Assembly (NCBI GenBank): GCA_023663705.1
Contig: JAMPGY010000010.1
Location: 18,076 to 82,075, forward strand
Source of the DNA: Clostridium sp.
GTDB lineage: Bacteria; Bacteroidota; Bacteroidia; Bacteroidales; Bacteroidaceae
DNA length: 64,000 nt
Direction of reading: 5' to 3'
The position numbers and the translations under genes are program-made. Below the pieces are notes generated by a model. That model made no database searches. It had not been told where the DNA came from and saw only the letters and a program-made list of their open reading frames with translations. Shown piece after piece: positions 36,899 to 46,100 of the stretch (within the stretch, counting starts at the first letter, position 1; each line of letters starts with the position of its first letter).

Positions 36899-37663
36899 TT
36901 ACTTGTTTTTTTCGATGATTTCTTTGGCCAGAGCCAGGTGGTTGCGTGCGCCGGTTGAATCCGTGTCGTAGAGAATGGCCGGTACGCCGTGGCTGGGGGC
37001 TTCGCTCAGTTTTACGTTACGTTGGATAACCGTATTGAAAACCAACTCCTGAAAGTGCCGCTTCACTTCGTCGTAGATTTGGTTGGCCAGTCGGAGACGG
37101 CTGTCGTACATCGTGAGCAGGAAACCTTCGATGTCCAGTGCCGGGTTCAGTTTCGACTTGATGATCTTGATCGTGTTGAGCAACTGGCTGATACCTTCCA
37201 GTGCAAAGTACTCGCATTGTACGGGGATGATGACGGAATCGGCGGCCGTCAGGGCGTTGACCGTGATCAGTCCCAGCGAGGGGGAACAGTCTATGAGTAT
37301 GTAGTCGTATTCCTCCTTGAGGGGGGTCAGCAGAGCCGTCAGGGTCTTTTCGCGGTTGGGCAGATTGAGCATCTCTATTTCTGCGCCTACAAGATCGATG
37401 TGTGAGGGGATAATATCCAGCGACTCGATGTCTGTCGTGTAGATGGCATCGCGCACGTCAACATGGTTGATAATGCACTCATAGATGGAGCAGTCCACTT
37501 CGGCTATGTCTACGCCCAGACCGGATGAGGCATTGGCCTGCGGGTCGGCGTCCACCAGCAGCACTTTCTTTTCCAGAGTGGCCAGTGAAGCGGCCAGATT
37601 CATGGAGGTGGTGGTCTTGCCTACGCCGCCTTTCTGATTAGCTATTGCAATTATTTTTCCCAT
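36899..37663 (-). CDS. parA: ParA family chromosome-partitioning ATPase
   Basis: A 254-residue P-loop ATPase that moves ParB-parS complexes. The deviant Walker A motif IANQKGGVGKTTTSMNLA (residues 7-24), switch I VDADPQANASSGLG and Walker B YDYILIDCSPSLGL are present. The short N-terminus without a helix-turn-helix marks it as chromosomal (Soj-like) rather than plasmid type Ia. It heads the parA-parB-DUF5683-transglycosylase-rsh cluster and is divergent from surE over a 202-bp region with paired direct repeats. Confidence 0.95.
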   Translation of the reverse strand: MGKIIAIANQKGGVGKTTTSMNLAASLATLEKKVLLVDADPQANASSGLGVDIAEVDCSIYECIINHVDVRDAIYTTDIESLDIIPSHIDLVGAEIEMLNLPNREKTLTALLTPLKEEYDYILIDCSPSLGLITVNALTAADSVIIPVQCEYFALEGISQLLNTIKIIKSKLNPALDIEGFLLTMYDSRLRLANQIYDEVKRHFQELVFNTVIQRNVKLSEAPSHGVPAILYDTDSTGARNHLALAKEIIEKNK

Positions 37664-37739
37664 ATCATCTTTGTTTGTGGTGGCAAAGTAACCGAATCTT
37701 TCAGGTATGAACCGTATTCCCGGGAGAAAGTTTTGTTAA

Positions 37740-37772
37740 ATTGTTGATAACTCGGGGTGATTGTTCATAACT
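37740..37772. repeat. pair of 13-bp direct repeats in the parA-surE divergent region
   Basis: ATTGTTGATAACT at 37740-37752 and ATTGTTCATAACT at 37760-37772 differ at one base and start exactly 20 bp apart, about two helical turns. On the minus strand they read TTATCAACA and TTATGAACA, resembling weak DnaA boxes. They sit 77-109 bp upstream of parA and could be an operator. Confidence 0.6.
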
Positions 37773-37840
37773 TGACACGGCCATCAGGTCGCAAAGATAT
37801 AATATTTTAGTGAAATTCATGCCATTTGCTTCTTTTTTTG

Positions 37841-37848
37841 TATTTTTG
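37841..37848 (+). promoter_or_regulatory. -7 box of surE-lpxB promoter
   Basis: TATTTTTG matches TAnnTTTG, 17 bp before the surE ATG. The nearest TTTG (37825-37828) is only 12 bp upstream, so the -33 element is unclear. Confidence 0.45.
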
Positions 37849-37865
37849 TCGCTCTCAAAAAAACA

Positions 37866-38639
37866 ATGATAATGAATGGGAAACGCCCTTTGATACTGGT
37901 GACGAATGACGATGGATACACGGCTGCAGGCATCTGCGCGCTGACGCGGATAGCGTGCCGCTATGGAGATGTGGTGGTTGTGGCGCCGGACGGACCGCGG
38001 TCGGGAGCATCATGCTCCATCACGGTGCAGGTGCCGGTGTATGTTAATTTGATAAAGGAAGAGGAGGGGCTTAAGGTTTTTGCCTGCACCGGTCGGCCGG
38101 TGGATTGTGTCAAGCTCGGATTGGAGTGTTGTGTGCCCCGTCGGCCGGACTTGTTGCTGAGCGGCATCAATCACGGGAGCAACGCTTCGGTCAACATTCA
38201 CTATTCGGGCACGATGGGCGCTGTGTGGGAAGGGTGCATGAAAGGTATCCCCTCCGTGGGATTCTCCTTGGACACTTTCCGCAAGGATGCCGACTTTTCT
38301 CCGTTGGAGGAGGCGGTCGGTCGCGTCATAGCCCATGTGTTGTCGGCCGGACTGCCGCAGGACGTGTGTCTGAACATCAACTTTCCCGAGACGGACGTGA
38401 TACGCGGTCTTCGGGTGGCGCGCATGGGGCGTGGTGCCTGGGGCAACGAATGGATGAGGGCAGAACATCCTCGGGGCGGGCATTACTATTGGCTCACAGG
38501 CGACTACATCAACTTGGAACCTGAAGCACCGGACACGGATATCCGCGTCATGGCGGAGGGGTATGGAGCGGTTACTCCCGTGCAGGTTGACATGACGGCC
38601 TATGAGGCCCTGGCCTCTTTAAAAACGCTGGAGGGATGA
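37866..38639 (+). CDS. surE: 5'/3'-nucleotidase SurE
   Basis: Metal-dependent phosphatase of nucleoside monophosphates. The 257-residue protein has ILVTNDDGYTAAGI (metal-binding Asp pair, residues 10-23), PDGPRSGASCSIT, and LLLSGINHGSNASVNIHYSGT, all SurE signatures. Met1 and Met3 are both ATG (37866 or 37872). Its TGA overlaps the lpxB ATG by 4 nt (ATGA), which shows translational coupling; surE-lpxB is a recurrent Bacteroidetes pair. Confidence 0.95.
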   Translation: MIMNGKRPLILVTNDDGYTAAGICALTRIACRYGDVVVVAPDGPRSGASCSITVQVPVYVNLIKEEEGLKVFACTGRPVDCVKLGLECCVPRRPDLLLSGINHGSNASVNIHYSGTMGAVWEGCMKGIPSVGFSLDTFRKDADFSPLEEAVGRVIAHVLSAGLPQDVCLNINFPETDVIRGLRVARMGRGAWGNEWMRAEHPRGGHYYWLTGDYINLEPEAPDTDIRVMAEGYGAVTPVQVDMTAYEALASLKTLEG

Positions 38640-39784
38640 AATATTATCTGATAGCCGGAGAAGCCAGTGGCGATCTGCATGCTTCTCATCTCATGCGTGC
38701 TCTGCGCGGCCGCGACAGCAGGGCGGAATTCCGTTTCTTCGGCGGAGACCTGATGAAGCGGGAGGGAGGCACTTGTGTGCGCCACTATCGGGAGATGGCC
38801 TATATGGGTTTCATTCCCGTACTGATGCACCTGCCGGCCATTCTGTCTAATATGAAGCGTTGCCGCGAGGATGTGCTGGCCTGGCGGCCGGATGTGCTCA
38901 TCCTGATAGACTATCCCGGTTTCAATCTCTCGATAGCCGAATACATACACACCCACAGCTGCATTCCTGTCTACTATTATATATCGCCCAAGATTTGGGC
39001 ATGGAAGGAATACCGCATCAATTCCATCCGCAAGTATGTCGACGAAATGTTTTCCATCCTGCCGTTCGAGATTGATTTCTACGAGAAGAAGCATCGCTAC
39101 CCCATCCACTATGTTGGTAACCCCACGGTGGACGAGGTGGCCCGTTTCCGTAGGGAGTATGCGGAGACTCCGGATGAGTTCCGCAAGCGTCATTCGTTGG
39201 ACGGTCGTCCGGTAATAGCCCTGCTGGCCGGTAGCCGCCGTCAGGAGATCAAGGACAATCTGCTGCGCATGGTGGAAGCCGCCGCATCGTATGCCGGAGA
39301 GTATCAGCTGGTGCTGGCCGGTGCGCCCAACATCGAACCGGAGTATTACAACTCCTTGTTGGCCGGACGCGCGGTGAAAGTGGTCTATGGCCGGACTTAC
39401 GCCCTGCTGAGCCACAGTGTGGCCGCCTTGGTCACCTCCGGTACGGCCACACTGGAGACGGCGCTCTTCCGTGTCCCTCAGGTGGTATGCTATTATGTGG
39501 CGTGCGGCCGCCTTGTTTCATGGCTCCGCCGTCGTTTGCTCAAGGTGCGTTTCATCTCTTTAGTCAACCTGATAGCTGACCGCGAGGTGGTGCCCGAACT
39601 GGTGGCCGATGGCATGACGGCGGACAACGTGCGCACCCGTCTCCGCCGGATATTGCCTGACGGTGAGGACCGCAATGCCATGCTGCGCGGCTATGAGGAT
39701 ATGGCTGCCCGGTTGGGTCGGGAGGGAGCGCCGGAAAGAGCCGCTTGTCTCATGACGGATCTGCTGGCGGGGAAAACGGTGTAA
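38636..39784 (+). CDS. lpxB: lipid-A-disaccharide synthase
   Basis: Condenses UDP-2,3-diacylglucosamine with lipid X to form the lipid A disaccharide. The 382-residue GT19 enzyme starts MKYYLIAGEASGDLHAS with the donor-site GEASGD motif and has YMGFIPVL, LIDYPGFNLSIAEYIH, YYISPKIWAWKEYR and HYVGNPTVDEV, all typical. Its ATG overlaps the surE stop by 4 nt. A 13-bp perfect hairpin follows 54 bp after the stop. Confidence 0.96.
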   Translation: MKYYLIAGEASGDLHASHLMRALRGRDSRAEFRFFGGDLMKREGGTCVRHYREMAYMGFIPVLMHLPAILSNMKRCREDVLAWRPDVLILIDYPGFNLSIAEYIHTHSCIPVYYYISPKIWAWKEYRINSIRKYVDEMFSILPFEIDFYEKKHRYPIHYVGNPTVDEVARFRREYAETPDEFRKRHSLDGRPVIALLAGSRRQEIKDNLLRMVEAAASYAGEYQLVLAGAPNIEPEYYNSLLAGRAVKVVYGRTYALLSHSVAALVTSGTATLETALFRVPQVVCYYVACGRLVSWLRRRLLKVRFISLVNLIADREVVPELVADGMTADNVRTRLRRILPDGEDRNAMLRGYEDMAARLGREGAPERAACLMTDLLAGKTV

Positions 39785-39837
39785 TGCGTTCCTGCAAGTC
39801 TCCGGATGCGTTATCTGCTCATCCGGCGGGAAAATCT

Positions 39838-39883
39838 CAGGGTCTGTTCCGGGAACAAGACTATGCGTTCGGAACAGACCCTG
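39838..39883. terminator. 13-bp perfect hairpin after surE-lpxB
   Basis: CAGGGTCTGTTCC (39838-39850) and GGAACAGACCCTG (39871-39883) are perfect complements with a 20-nt loop. No long T-run follows on the plus strand. It lies between two convergent transcripts and may serve both. Confidence 0.7.
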
Positions 39884-39921
39884 TGGTTCGCACATGTTTT
39901 TGCTTATAGAACGGCTCGAAA

Positions 39922-39980
39922 TTTCCTAATTGGAAAATTTGAATTCTTCAACTGGGAAATTTCATTTTTCCAACTGGAAA
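39922..39980. repeat. three tandem imperfect palindromes at 21-22 bp spacing
   Basis: TTTCCTAATTGGAAAA (39922-39937), TTCTTCAACTGGGAAA (39944-39959) and TTTTTCCAACTGGAAA (39965-39980) share the core T-T-C-n-A-A-n-T-G-G-(G)-A-A-A, with starts 22 and 21 bp apart. The stretch is AT-rich, unlike its surroundings. It lies between the lpxB hairpin and the small peptide gene. Confidence 0.6.
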
Positions 39981-40052
39981 CCCTTGATTATGTTTTTTTC
40001 CGCGGTCCGTCTTCTTTTGTAAAGAGAAGCAGATGGGTTGCGGAACGATTGT

Positions 40053-40211
40053 TTATGGAGCCCAGATCTTCGGCCCCGTGTTCTCATCCAACGAATTTCC
40101 CTCCAGACCGTCACCTACGGTGTTGTCCACGCCGATGCTGGCGGCCAGCATACCTTCCGGAGTCACCGTCAGGATGTCCGTTACGGGTTTCGTGTAATTC
40201 TTCTTTTTCAT
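40053..40211 (-). CDS. 52-residue small protein, third gene of the cohesin-dockerin operon
   Basis: A short frame found by reading the minus strand between 40211 (ATG) and 40053 (TAA). It encodes MKKKNYTKPVTDILTVTPEG followed by MLAASIGVDNTVGDGLEG and ends NTGPKIWAP. It starts 18 bp after the stop of the cohesin-like gene on the same strand. The layout (basic start, KPxxxxLxVxxExMLAAS, then a Gly/Asp/Asn-rich tail) resembles short uncharacterised proteins I recall from Prevotella and Bacteroides. No transmembrane segment or known domain is visible. It could be an exported peptide, a modified-peptide precursor or a cofactor of the surface complex; all three are guesses. Confidence 0.65.
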   Translation of the reverse strand: MKKKNYTKPVTDILTVTPEGMLAASIGVDNTVGDGLEGNSLDENTGPKIWAP

Positions 40212-40229
40212 GTCTATTGCGGTTGTTGC

Positions 40230-43121
40230 CTATTTAACAAGTATTTTCTTGCCACTGATCATATAGATTCCTTTCTGCAGACCTTCGGTTGCGGTGGCTG
40301 CGGAAACCGAGGAGCGGACACGCATGCCGCTCACGGTGTATACGTCTACCTTTGCGGCAGCGGCATCTGTGTCTCGGATGCCGGTCGGGTGGTCGGACCA
40401 TACGGAGAGAATCACGGCCCGGGCGTCCGGTTCGATGACGGGGACGGCGGCCATGTCGAGGTAGGCACGGTTGGCGGCCAGCGAGCACCCTTTGCCACAG
40501 AGTTTCCAGGTGTTGTTCACCAACATGTATTTGCCGCTCAGTTGCGTGTCATTGGCGTCTTTGTGGCCGTTGATGGCTTCCAGCGTGCCGCAGAGTCCGT
40601 TGGTCTGAGTGCCAGTCCCCACCGCCTCTCCGTGATAGGCTGTCACAAGCAGGGTGGAGTCTGCACGGAAGACATAGGGCACACCGGCCTGCAGCATCGT
40701 TGCGGGTTCGCTCAGCACAATGCCGGTTACCGTGCCGTTGCCGTTGGTGGTCTTGCCGGCCACTGGGTAGAAGGTGGCACCGAGGGCGTCGGCTTCGTCT
40801 ACAGCACAGGGCAGGCAGACGCTTCCCCAGGACTCCCGGATGAGGCCGGTACGGATGTGGCCGTCGGTGAAGGACATCCTGCGGGCATAGCCGCTATATT
40901 CTTCGGTACCGATGCAGGTTACGGGGAGACTTTGAAATCCGTGGCTGTGGCGGTAGAGGAACGAACGTGAGGCATCCGCATGGCTGAATACGGCACCGTC
41001 CCAATCCCAGTGATATGCCTTGGAGGATAAGTTCAGATTGTCCTCCGATGCACTCAGATACTGGCGTTCTTCGGTCTGAATCGTTCCGGTTTCGGTGTCG
41101 ACATACCATGAGAGGGTGTGAGCATCCGCATTCACCACCTTTCCGTTCACGGTGTGCACCTCCACGGCATTCATGGCATCGGGTGCGGACGGGGTGATGG
41201 ACAGGGCATACTGTGAGCCGTCGTTCATCGTAGTCACCAAAGCTGTCGCTTCGCCCGTGAGGGGGAGGGCTTCTACGGGATGAACCACCGTCTGATGGCT
41301 GGGTGAAACCATATTCTCGCCTTTGCGGTTGCTCAGCACGATGTTGCCTATGGTGACGGAATGGCCCACGAAGCCACTTCCGCGGAATGTCATGGTCAGC
41401 AATTCGCCGCTTTGTCCGGGCAGAGGCGTGTTGGTCATGGACAGCAGGATGATGCGGGTGGTGCCGTTCCCCAGGTCGGCCATGCTGACGGTATGGTTTG
41501 CCGCGCGGTCGGTCAGCCGGATGTCCTCCCGGCTCAACGTCATGCCGGGAAGCCAGTCGATGTCAAACTGGAGGGCGACTATGTCCGTGTAGTTGTCCAG
41601 GGCAGCCGTGAGGGTATAGGACGAATAGTCTTTGTCGGGCGTTCCGTTGAACGTCAGTTGGTTGGGCTCATAGAGACGGCCGTTTACCTCCACAGCTGTC
41701 ATCCGGGCGTCCGGATCGTTGGTGTATAGGTTCATCCGGGTGGCGAAGGTTCCGGCCGTGGCGTTCCGGTAGCTGACATCCAGGGTCGCGCTACCGTAGT
41801 TGCCTACAAATAGCGGCAACGGTGTTTCCACCGTGAAACCCTCCTGCAGGAAGGTGACTCGGTCTATTTCCAAAGGGGCGTTGCCGTAGTTGTGCACGGT
41901 GAACTGTCCCGACAGTTTGTCCGTCACACGGCCCTCGCCCATGGACAGGGTGGTCGGACAGGATAGTCTGGGCGAGGAGATGCGGATACTGCCGGCGGTG
42001 GCGGCTGAGGTCATGTTCTCTCCCTGCCGGTTGCTGAGGATCGCTGTTTCGGGCGTCAGCGGATAGTGTCCCGTTCTGCCGTCGAGACGGAGCTTGAAGC
42101 GTAGCAGTTCTCCGTCGTTGTCGTCGACAGCCTGGTTGGACGGATGGTAGAATACCAGTTTGAGCAGATTGCCGTTTACGGACGACAGCACGCTGTGGCC
42201 GGAGGCCCGGGAACCGCATTCCGCGCTGCCCTCCACGAAGGTCAGGGCATCGGGTAGCCGGAACGAGATTTCTCCTCCGACAATGGGTTCCATGTTGTTC
42301 ATGGTCAGCGACACGGTCACTTCCTCATCGGCCCTGTCCTCGGCCGAGCCTACATGCAGCTCGTTTACGGAAAAAGGGACAGCCGTCACTTCCACTGTAT
42401 GGTTTCCGGAGGTAGCGTCGCTTCTCACCTTTATGGTCTCGCTGACGGAGGTTGCCCGTTCCACAGGGGAGTAGGTAACGGTGGCAACTGCTGTTTCACC
42501 CGGTGTGATGGTCTGGGAATTGGGCGTCACCCGGATGATACTTGTCGAGACGTCATACCCCGTGATGTGGAGGTCGGTTGTCCCTGTATTTCGTAGTATG
42601 AAGGTTTGGTCGTAAGCCGATCGGATAGCCCGCCGTCCGTAGTCGATCGTGGCGGGGCTGACGGAGATACCCGCAGACAGGATGGTGACGGAGCCGCTTT
42701 CGTTCGTGGCGGCAAGCGGTTGCCCCGCGGCATCGCTCAGCACGGTGGCCGGTGTCAGCGGGTAGGTGGCGCCGGTTGTTCCTAAGCGCAGGTCGAAGGT
42801 CAGCAAGTCGCCTCCGGTAAGGGGAGATAGCGACAGGCTATAGACGAACAGGCGCAATTCGCCGTCCGTTTCAGTAGCTTTCAGACTATGACCGGAGGCT
42901 CCGGGCAACAGTCGGGCAGACTCCTCCACATACGTCAGATTCTTATCCAGCGGGATGCGCATCTCGATGGCCGAGACGGGAACGTCGGCTTCGAGGTTCA
43001 CAGTCAGGCGCACGGTGGCGCCGGGTTGTCCGTTGGCCGTGTCTATCCTGACGAGATTGTCTGCATGGCCGCCGATGACGGCCATGCAGACGATGAGGGT
43101 GAGAATGAATCTATTCCACAT
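40230..43121 (-). CDS. surface protein with three cohesin-like and two HYDIN-like modules and T9SS-type C-terminus
   Basis: A 963-residue exported protein (signal peptide MWNRFILTLIVCMAVIGGHA). I read five alternating modules. Cohesin-like modules are at about residues 22-137, 252-375 and 487-607, each with strands like GATVRLTVNLEADVPVSAIE, an LLTFDLRL/LLRFKLRL/LLTMTFRG strand, and the end VLSDAAGQPL, ILSNRQGENM or VLSNRKGENM. Immunoglobulin-like choice-of-anchor-D/HYDIN modules are at about 150-248 and 383-485 (FILRNTGTTDLHITGYD, FTVHNYGNAPLEIDRVTF). A long beta-rich region precedes the C-terminal GLQKGIYMISGKKILVK, a T9SS-type end. The gene starts 7 bp after the dockerin-bearing subtilase gene. 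A scaffold that docks the protease is an attractive reading but unproven; these modules might also serve as plain adhesin domains. Confidence 0.75.
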   Translation of the reverse strand: MWNRFILTLIVCMAVIGGHADNLVRIDTANGQPGATVRLTVNLEADVPVSAIEMRIPLDKNLTYVEESARLLPGASGHSLKATETDGELRLFVYSLSLSPLTGGDLLTFDLRLGTTGATYPLTPATVLSDAAGQPLAATNESGSVTILSAGISVSPATIDYGRRAIRSAYDQTFILRNTGTTDLHITGYDVSTSIIRVTPNSQTITPGETAVATVTYSPVERATSVSETIKVRSDATSGNHTVEVTAVPFSVNELHVGSAEDRADEEVTVSLTMNNMEPIVGGEISFRLPDALTFVEGSAECGSRASGHSVLSSVNGNLLKLVFYHPSNQAVDDNDGELLRFKLRLDGRTGHYPLTPETAILSNRQGENMTSAATAGSIRISSPRLSCPTTLSMGEGRVTDKLSGQFTVHNYGNAPLEIDRVTFLQEGFTVETPLPLFVGNYGSATLDVSYRNATAGTFATRMNLYTNDPDARMTAVEVNGRLYEPNQLTFNGTPDKDYSSYTLTAALDNYTDIVALQFDIDWLPGMTLSREDIRLTDRAANHTVSMADLGNGTTRIILLSMTNTPLPGQSGELLTMTFRGSGFVGHSVTIGNIVLSNRKGENMVSPSHQTVVHPVEALPLTGEATALVTTMNDGSQYALSITPSAPDAMNAVEVHTVNGKVVNADAHTLSWYVDTETGTIQTEERQYLSASEDNLNLSSKAYHWDWDGAVFSHADASRSFLYRHSHGFQSLPVTCIGTEEYSGYARRMSFTDGHIRTGLIRESWGSVCLPCAVDEADALGATFYPVAGKTTNGNGTVTGIVLSEPATMLQAGVPYVFRADSTLLVTAYHGEAVGTGTQTNGLCGTLEAINGHKDANDTQLSGKYMLVNNTWKLCGKGCSLAANRAYLDMAAVPVIEPDARAVILSVWSDHPTGIRDTDAAAAKVDVYTVSGMRVRSSVSAATATEGLQKGIYMISGKKILVK

Positions 43122-43128
43122 GACTCTC

Positions 43129-46100
43129 CTATTGCTTGATGAGTTTCTCGGTTTGCATCAGCTTGCCGTCCACATACATGCCCAGCAAGTAGATGCCGTT
43201 GGGAATGCCGGCGGGACGCCATGTCCAGGTGTGCTCTCCGAATTCTGCTTCCGTGCGGCCGGTGTCTATCCGTCGGCCGCTCAGGTCGCTGATGATGAAT
43301 TCCACGCGGTGACGGCCTTCGGTGCCGATGGCATAGGCCACGGTGACTTCCGTGTCGAACGGGTTGGGATATACCGACCGCATCTGCATGGCTTCGATGC
43401 TTCCGATGCCCGTCACCGTGCCGTTGATGGGCAGGATGTTGGCTCCCTTGGTGTCGGAGAGGATGATGCTTGCGATGCTTCCGTTGCCCAGTTCGAGCAG
43501 TGCGGTGCGTCCCGGTTCGATGCTGCGGCCGCTCATGGAGTAAGCCAGGAAGAGGTAGGAGCCGTCTTCCATCCGGCGTATCACGCGCTCAAATCCGTCG
43601 AGAGCCGCTGTCGGGCGGAACTCGCTGTCCGATGCGGCTTGGATGGAGAGCTGTATGCCGCCCAGTGCCACGGGGCTCTCCACATACAGCACGCCGTTCT
43701 CCACCGTGTAGGTGGCTGTGGCGGCCAGACCGGCCGTAGCCGTCTGGTTGGGGTGGAGGATGATGTTGATGGTGCCCACCACGTCGAGGATGTTGATGTC
43801 CGTGTCGCTGTTCACGTCGGCGGCCTCAAAGATGAAGGGTTTGGGGTCTTCGTTGGTCATGTAGGCCAGTTCCGTCACCACGTCGGCCACGTCCACACCC
43901 ATCGAGCCGTTGGCGTCTCCCTTGATGGAGGTGAGCGGGGTGGCGGCCACGGTCTTGGAGGGGGAGTTCTCGGTGAGTCCGGTGTTCTGCACCTTATAAT
44001 AATAGCAGTAGGTGGTGCCGGGCGTCACGTCGTAGTCTGTAAAGGTTTCGTCGTCCAGCAGCGTCTCGTTGATGCGCAGGGTGTCGCTCGTGGTCTCGTC
44101 CGCGTTCACCGTGTAGCGGTAGAGGTTGTATCCCAGCATGTCCTCGAAGTTCTCTTCGGGCGATTCCCATTGCAGTTCCACCTTGCCCAGTCCCGGCGTG
44201 GCTTCAAAGCCCGTGCTCATCGCTCCGGCGGCCTGCACGTTCACGTTGAAACGCATGTTTTCCACAGGAATCTCGAAGAATTCATCGTCTTCGGCTCCGC
44301 TCACGTAGATGCGGTTCACGCCGTCTATGTCGTCCTTACCCATAATGTTGAGGTAGGCGGTATACACGGTACCCTCTTCGTTCCACGAGCCGTAGGCGTT
44401 GATGGCGGTCTGGGTGTAGGGAGGCCGCACGCCCATGGCGATCGTTGGAGCCACTTTCTTGTTCATCGGGCGGTTGAAGTACACTTCAAACTTATGTCGT
44501 CCCACGCCCAGCGGCGGCAGCATCTCGTATTCGTCCTGTGCATCGTAGCCGTTGACCACTACTTTCCACACGATGCCGTGCGCTTCCGCTACGGGGCGGG
44601 TCAGCATGTTGGAGAGGTCAATTTCGGCAAAGGTGTTGTAACCGGGATATTTGATATCCCATACGGTGGGTTGTACAATGTCAATGCGGCTGGAACCAAG
44701 GTAGGAGGGTTCTTCCATGTGGATTATAGAGGGGGAAAGGTACATTGACGAACCAATAGAATAGGGTTTATATTCTCTCATATTGGAGAATGAATTACAT
44801 GCTTTTATATTGAACGTGTTTGATATCTCAACAAAATTATTATTGATAAAATTGCATTTATAGTATAAACTTCCGGGATGTAGATTATATTTTATTAAAC
44901 AATTAAATATATTAGTGCAAGTCGCATCTGAAATGCAGATGTTGGGGGTTCTTATGTTGTTTAAAACGCAATTTTCCATTTTTATATAATTAAACATATG
45001 CAATTCTGCTGCTAAATCTTCGAACGAGCAATATGAAACTGTATCACATACATATTGGCTGTTATCTATATAAATAGCTCTACTAAAATCATTTATAGTT
45101 CCAGTGCCCATGTCGGTTTTGGTGAAGGTTATTAGGTTTTTGGGGGCTCCGTTGGCTACTAAATGTCCTGTTTCTGCTATTTGAATCCCAGTCCCGTCCT
45201 TAAATTTAACGACCGTCCCAGGCAGAATGGTAAGCGTCACTCCGTCTGGTACACCAAGCGTAGACGTAACAATATAATGTACATCCGGAACGAGCGTCAT
45301 ATCCTCGCGAAGCACACCGCCCAATTCCACACCATTTTCCACAGAAAGGACAATCTCCTTCTGCAGAGGTTCGGCCATATTGTCGCATGTGGCGGATAGC
45401 TGCAAGCGTATATGTCTTCCGTCCACACAATCCTTGTTGATGCGGAAGCGCAGGGGATTCTCACTCGTAGCTTTTCCGTAGGAGGACAGGGCGCTGCCGA
45501 ACGAAACCTTGTTGTCGATAAACTCAACCACCGTGGGATCCTCCATCTCATCCAAGGAGAGTTCTAAGACGATGTTTTCTGCATTGCCCCAGGCGTTCTT
45601 CAGTACGGGATACAACTCAATCAGCTCGCCGGCATCGGCGCGGCCGTCTCCGTCTCCCTCGCTCTTGTCGTTGAGGGTATACGTGATAAGCGATAACGAC
45701 GGTTTGCGGTCGCTGTCCTTGATGTTGTAGGCCGACCACACATCCATGTTGCCGTTGGCGGAGGCAATCAGGTCGCCGAACAGCAGTTCTTTGGAGGCAT
45801 ATTCTTTGGCGGACATCAGGCGCGAGATGGCACCGGCGGCTAACGGGCAGGCCATGGATGTGCCGTTGAGCGTTTTGTACCGTCCTCCAGGATAGGTGCT
45901 GAGTATGTTTGTGCCGGGAGCGGACAACTCGTAGTTGTACAGCTTCTCCTCTCCGAACGTAGAGGTCAGCGGACCGTCTTCGTCGAAGTTACTGAACGAG
46001 GCCTTGCTCCCGTCGCGGTCTGTGGCCTGCACACCCAGCACAAACGTAAAGCCGGCGGGGAACATCGTGTTTCCATTCTTATTGTTCATCTCACAACGAT

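Noticed and set aside
37664..37865. parS site near parAB
   Set aside because: I looked for a palindrome like TGTTTCACGTGAAACA here and found none; the 13-bp direct repeats are not palindromic.
42955..44748. 597-codon plus-strand open frame opposite the subtilase 3' half
   Set aside because: Antisense to the dockerin and sorting-domain coding region; Gly/His/Val-rich translation with no family features.
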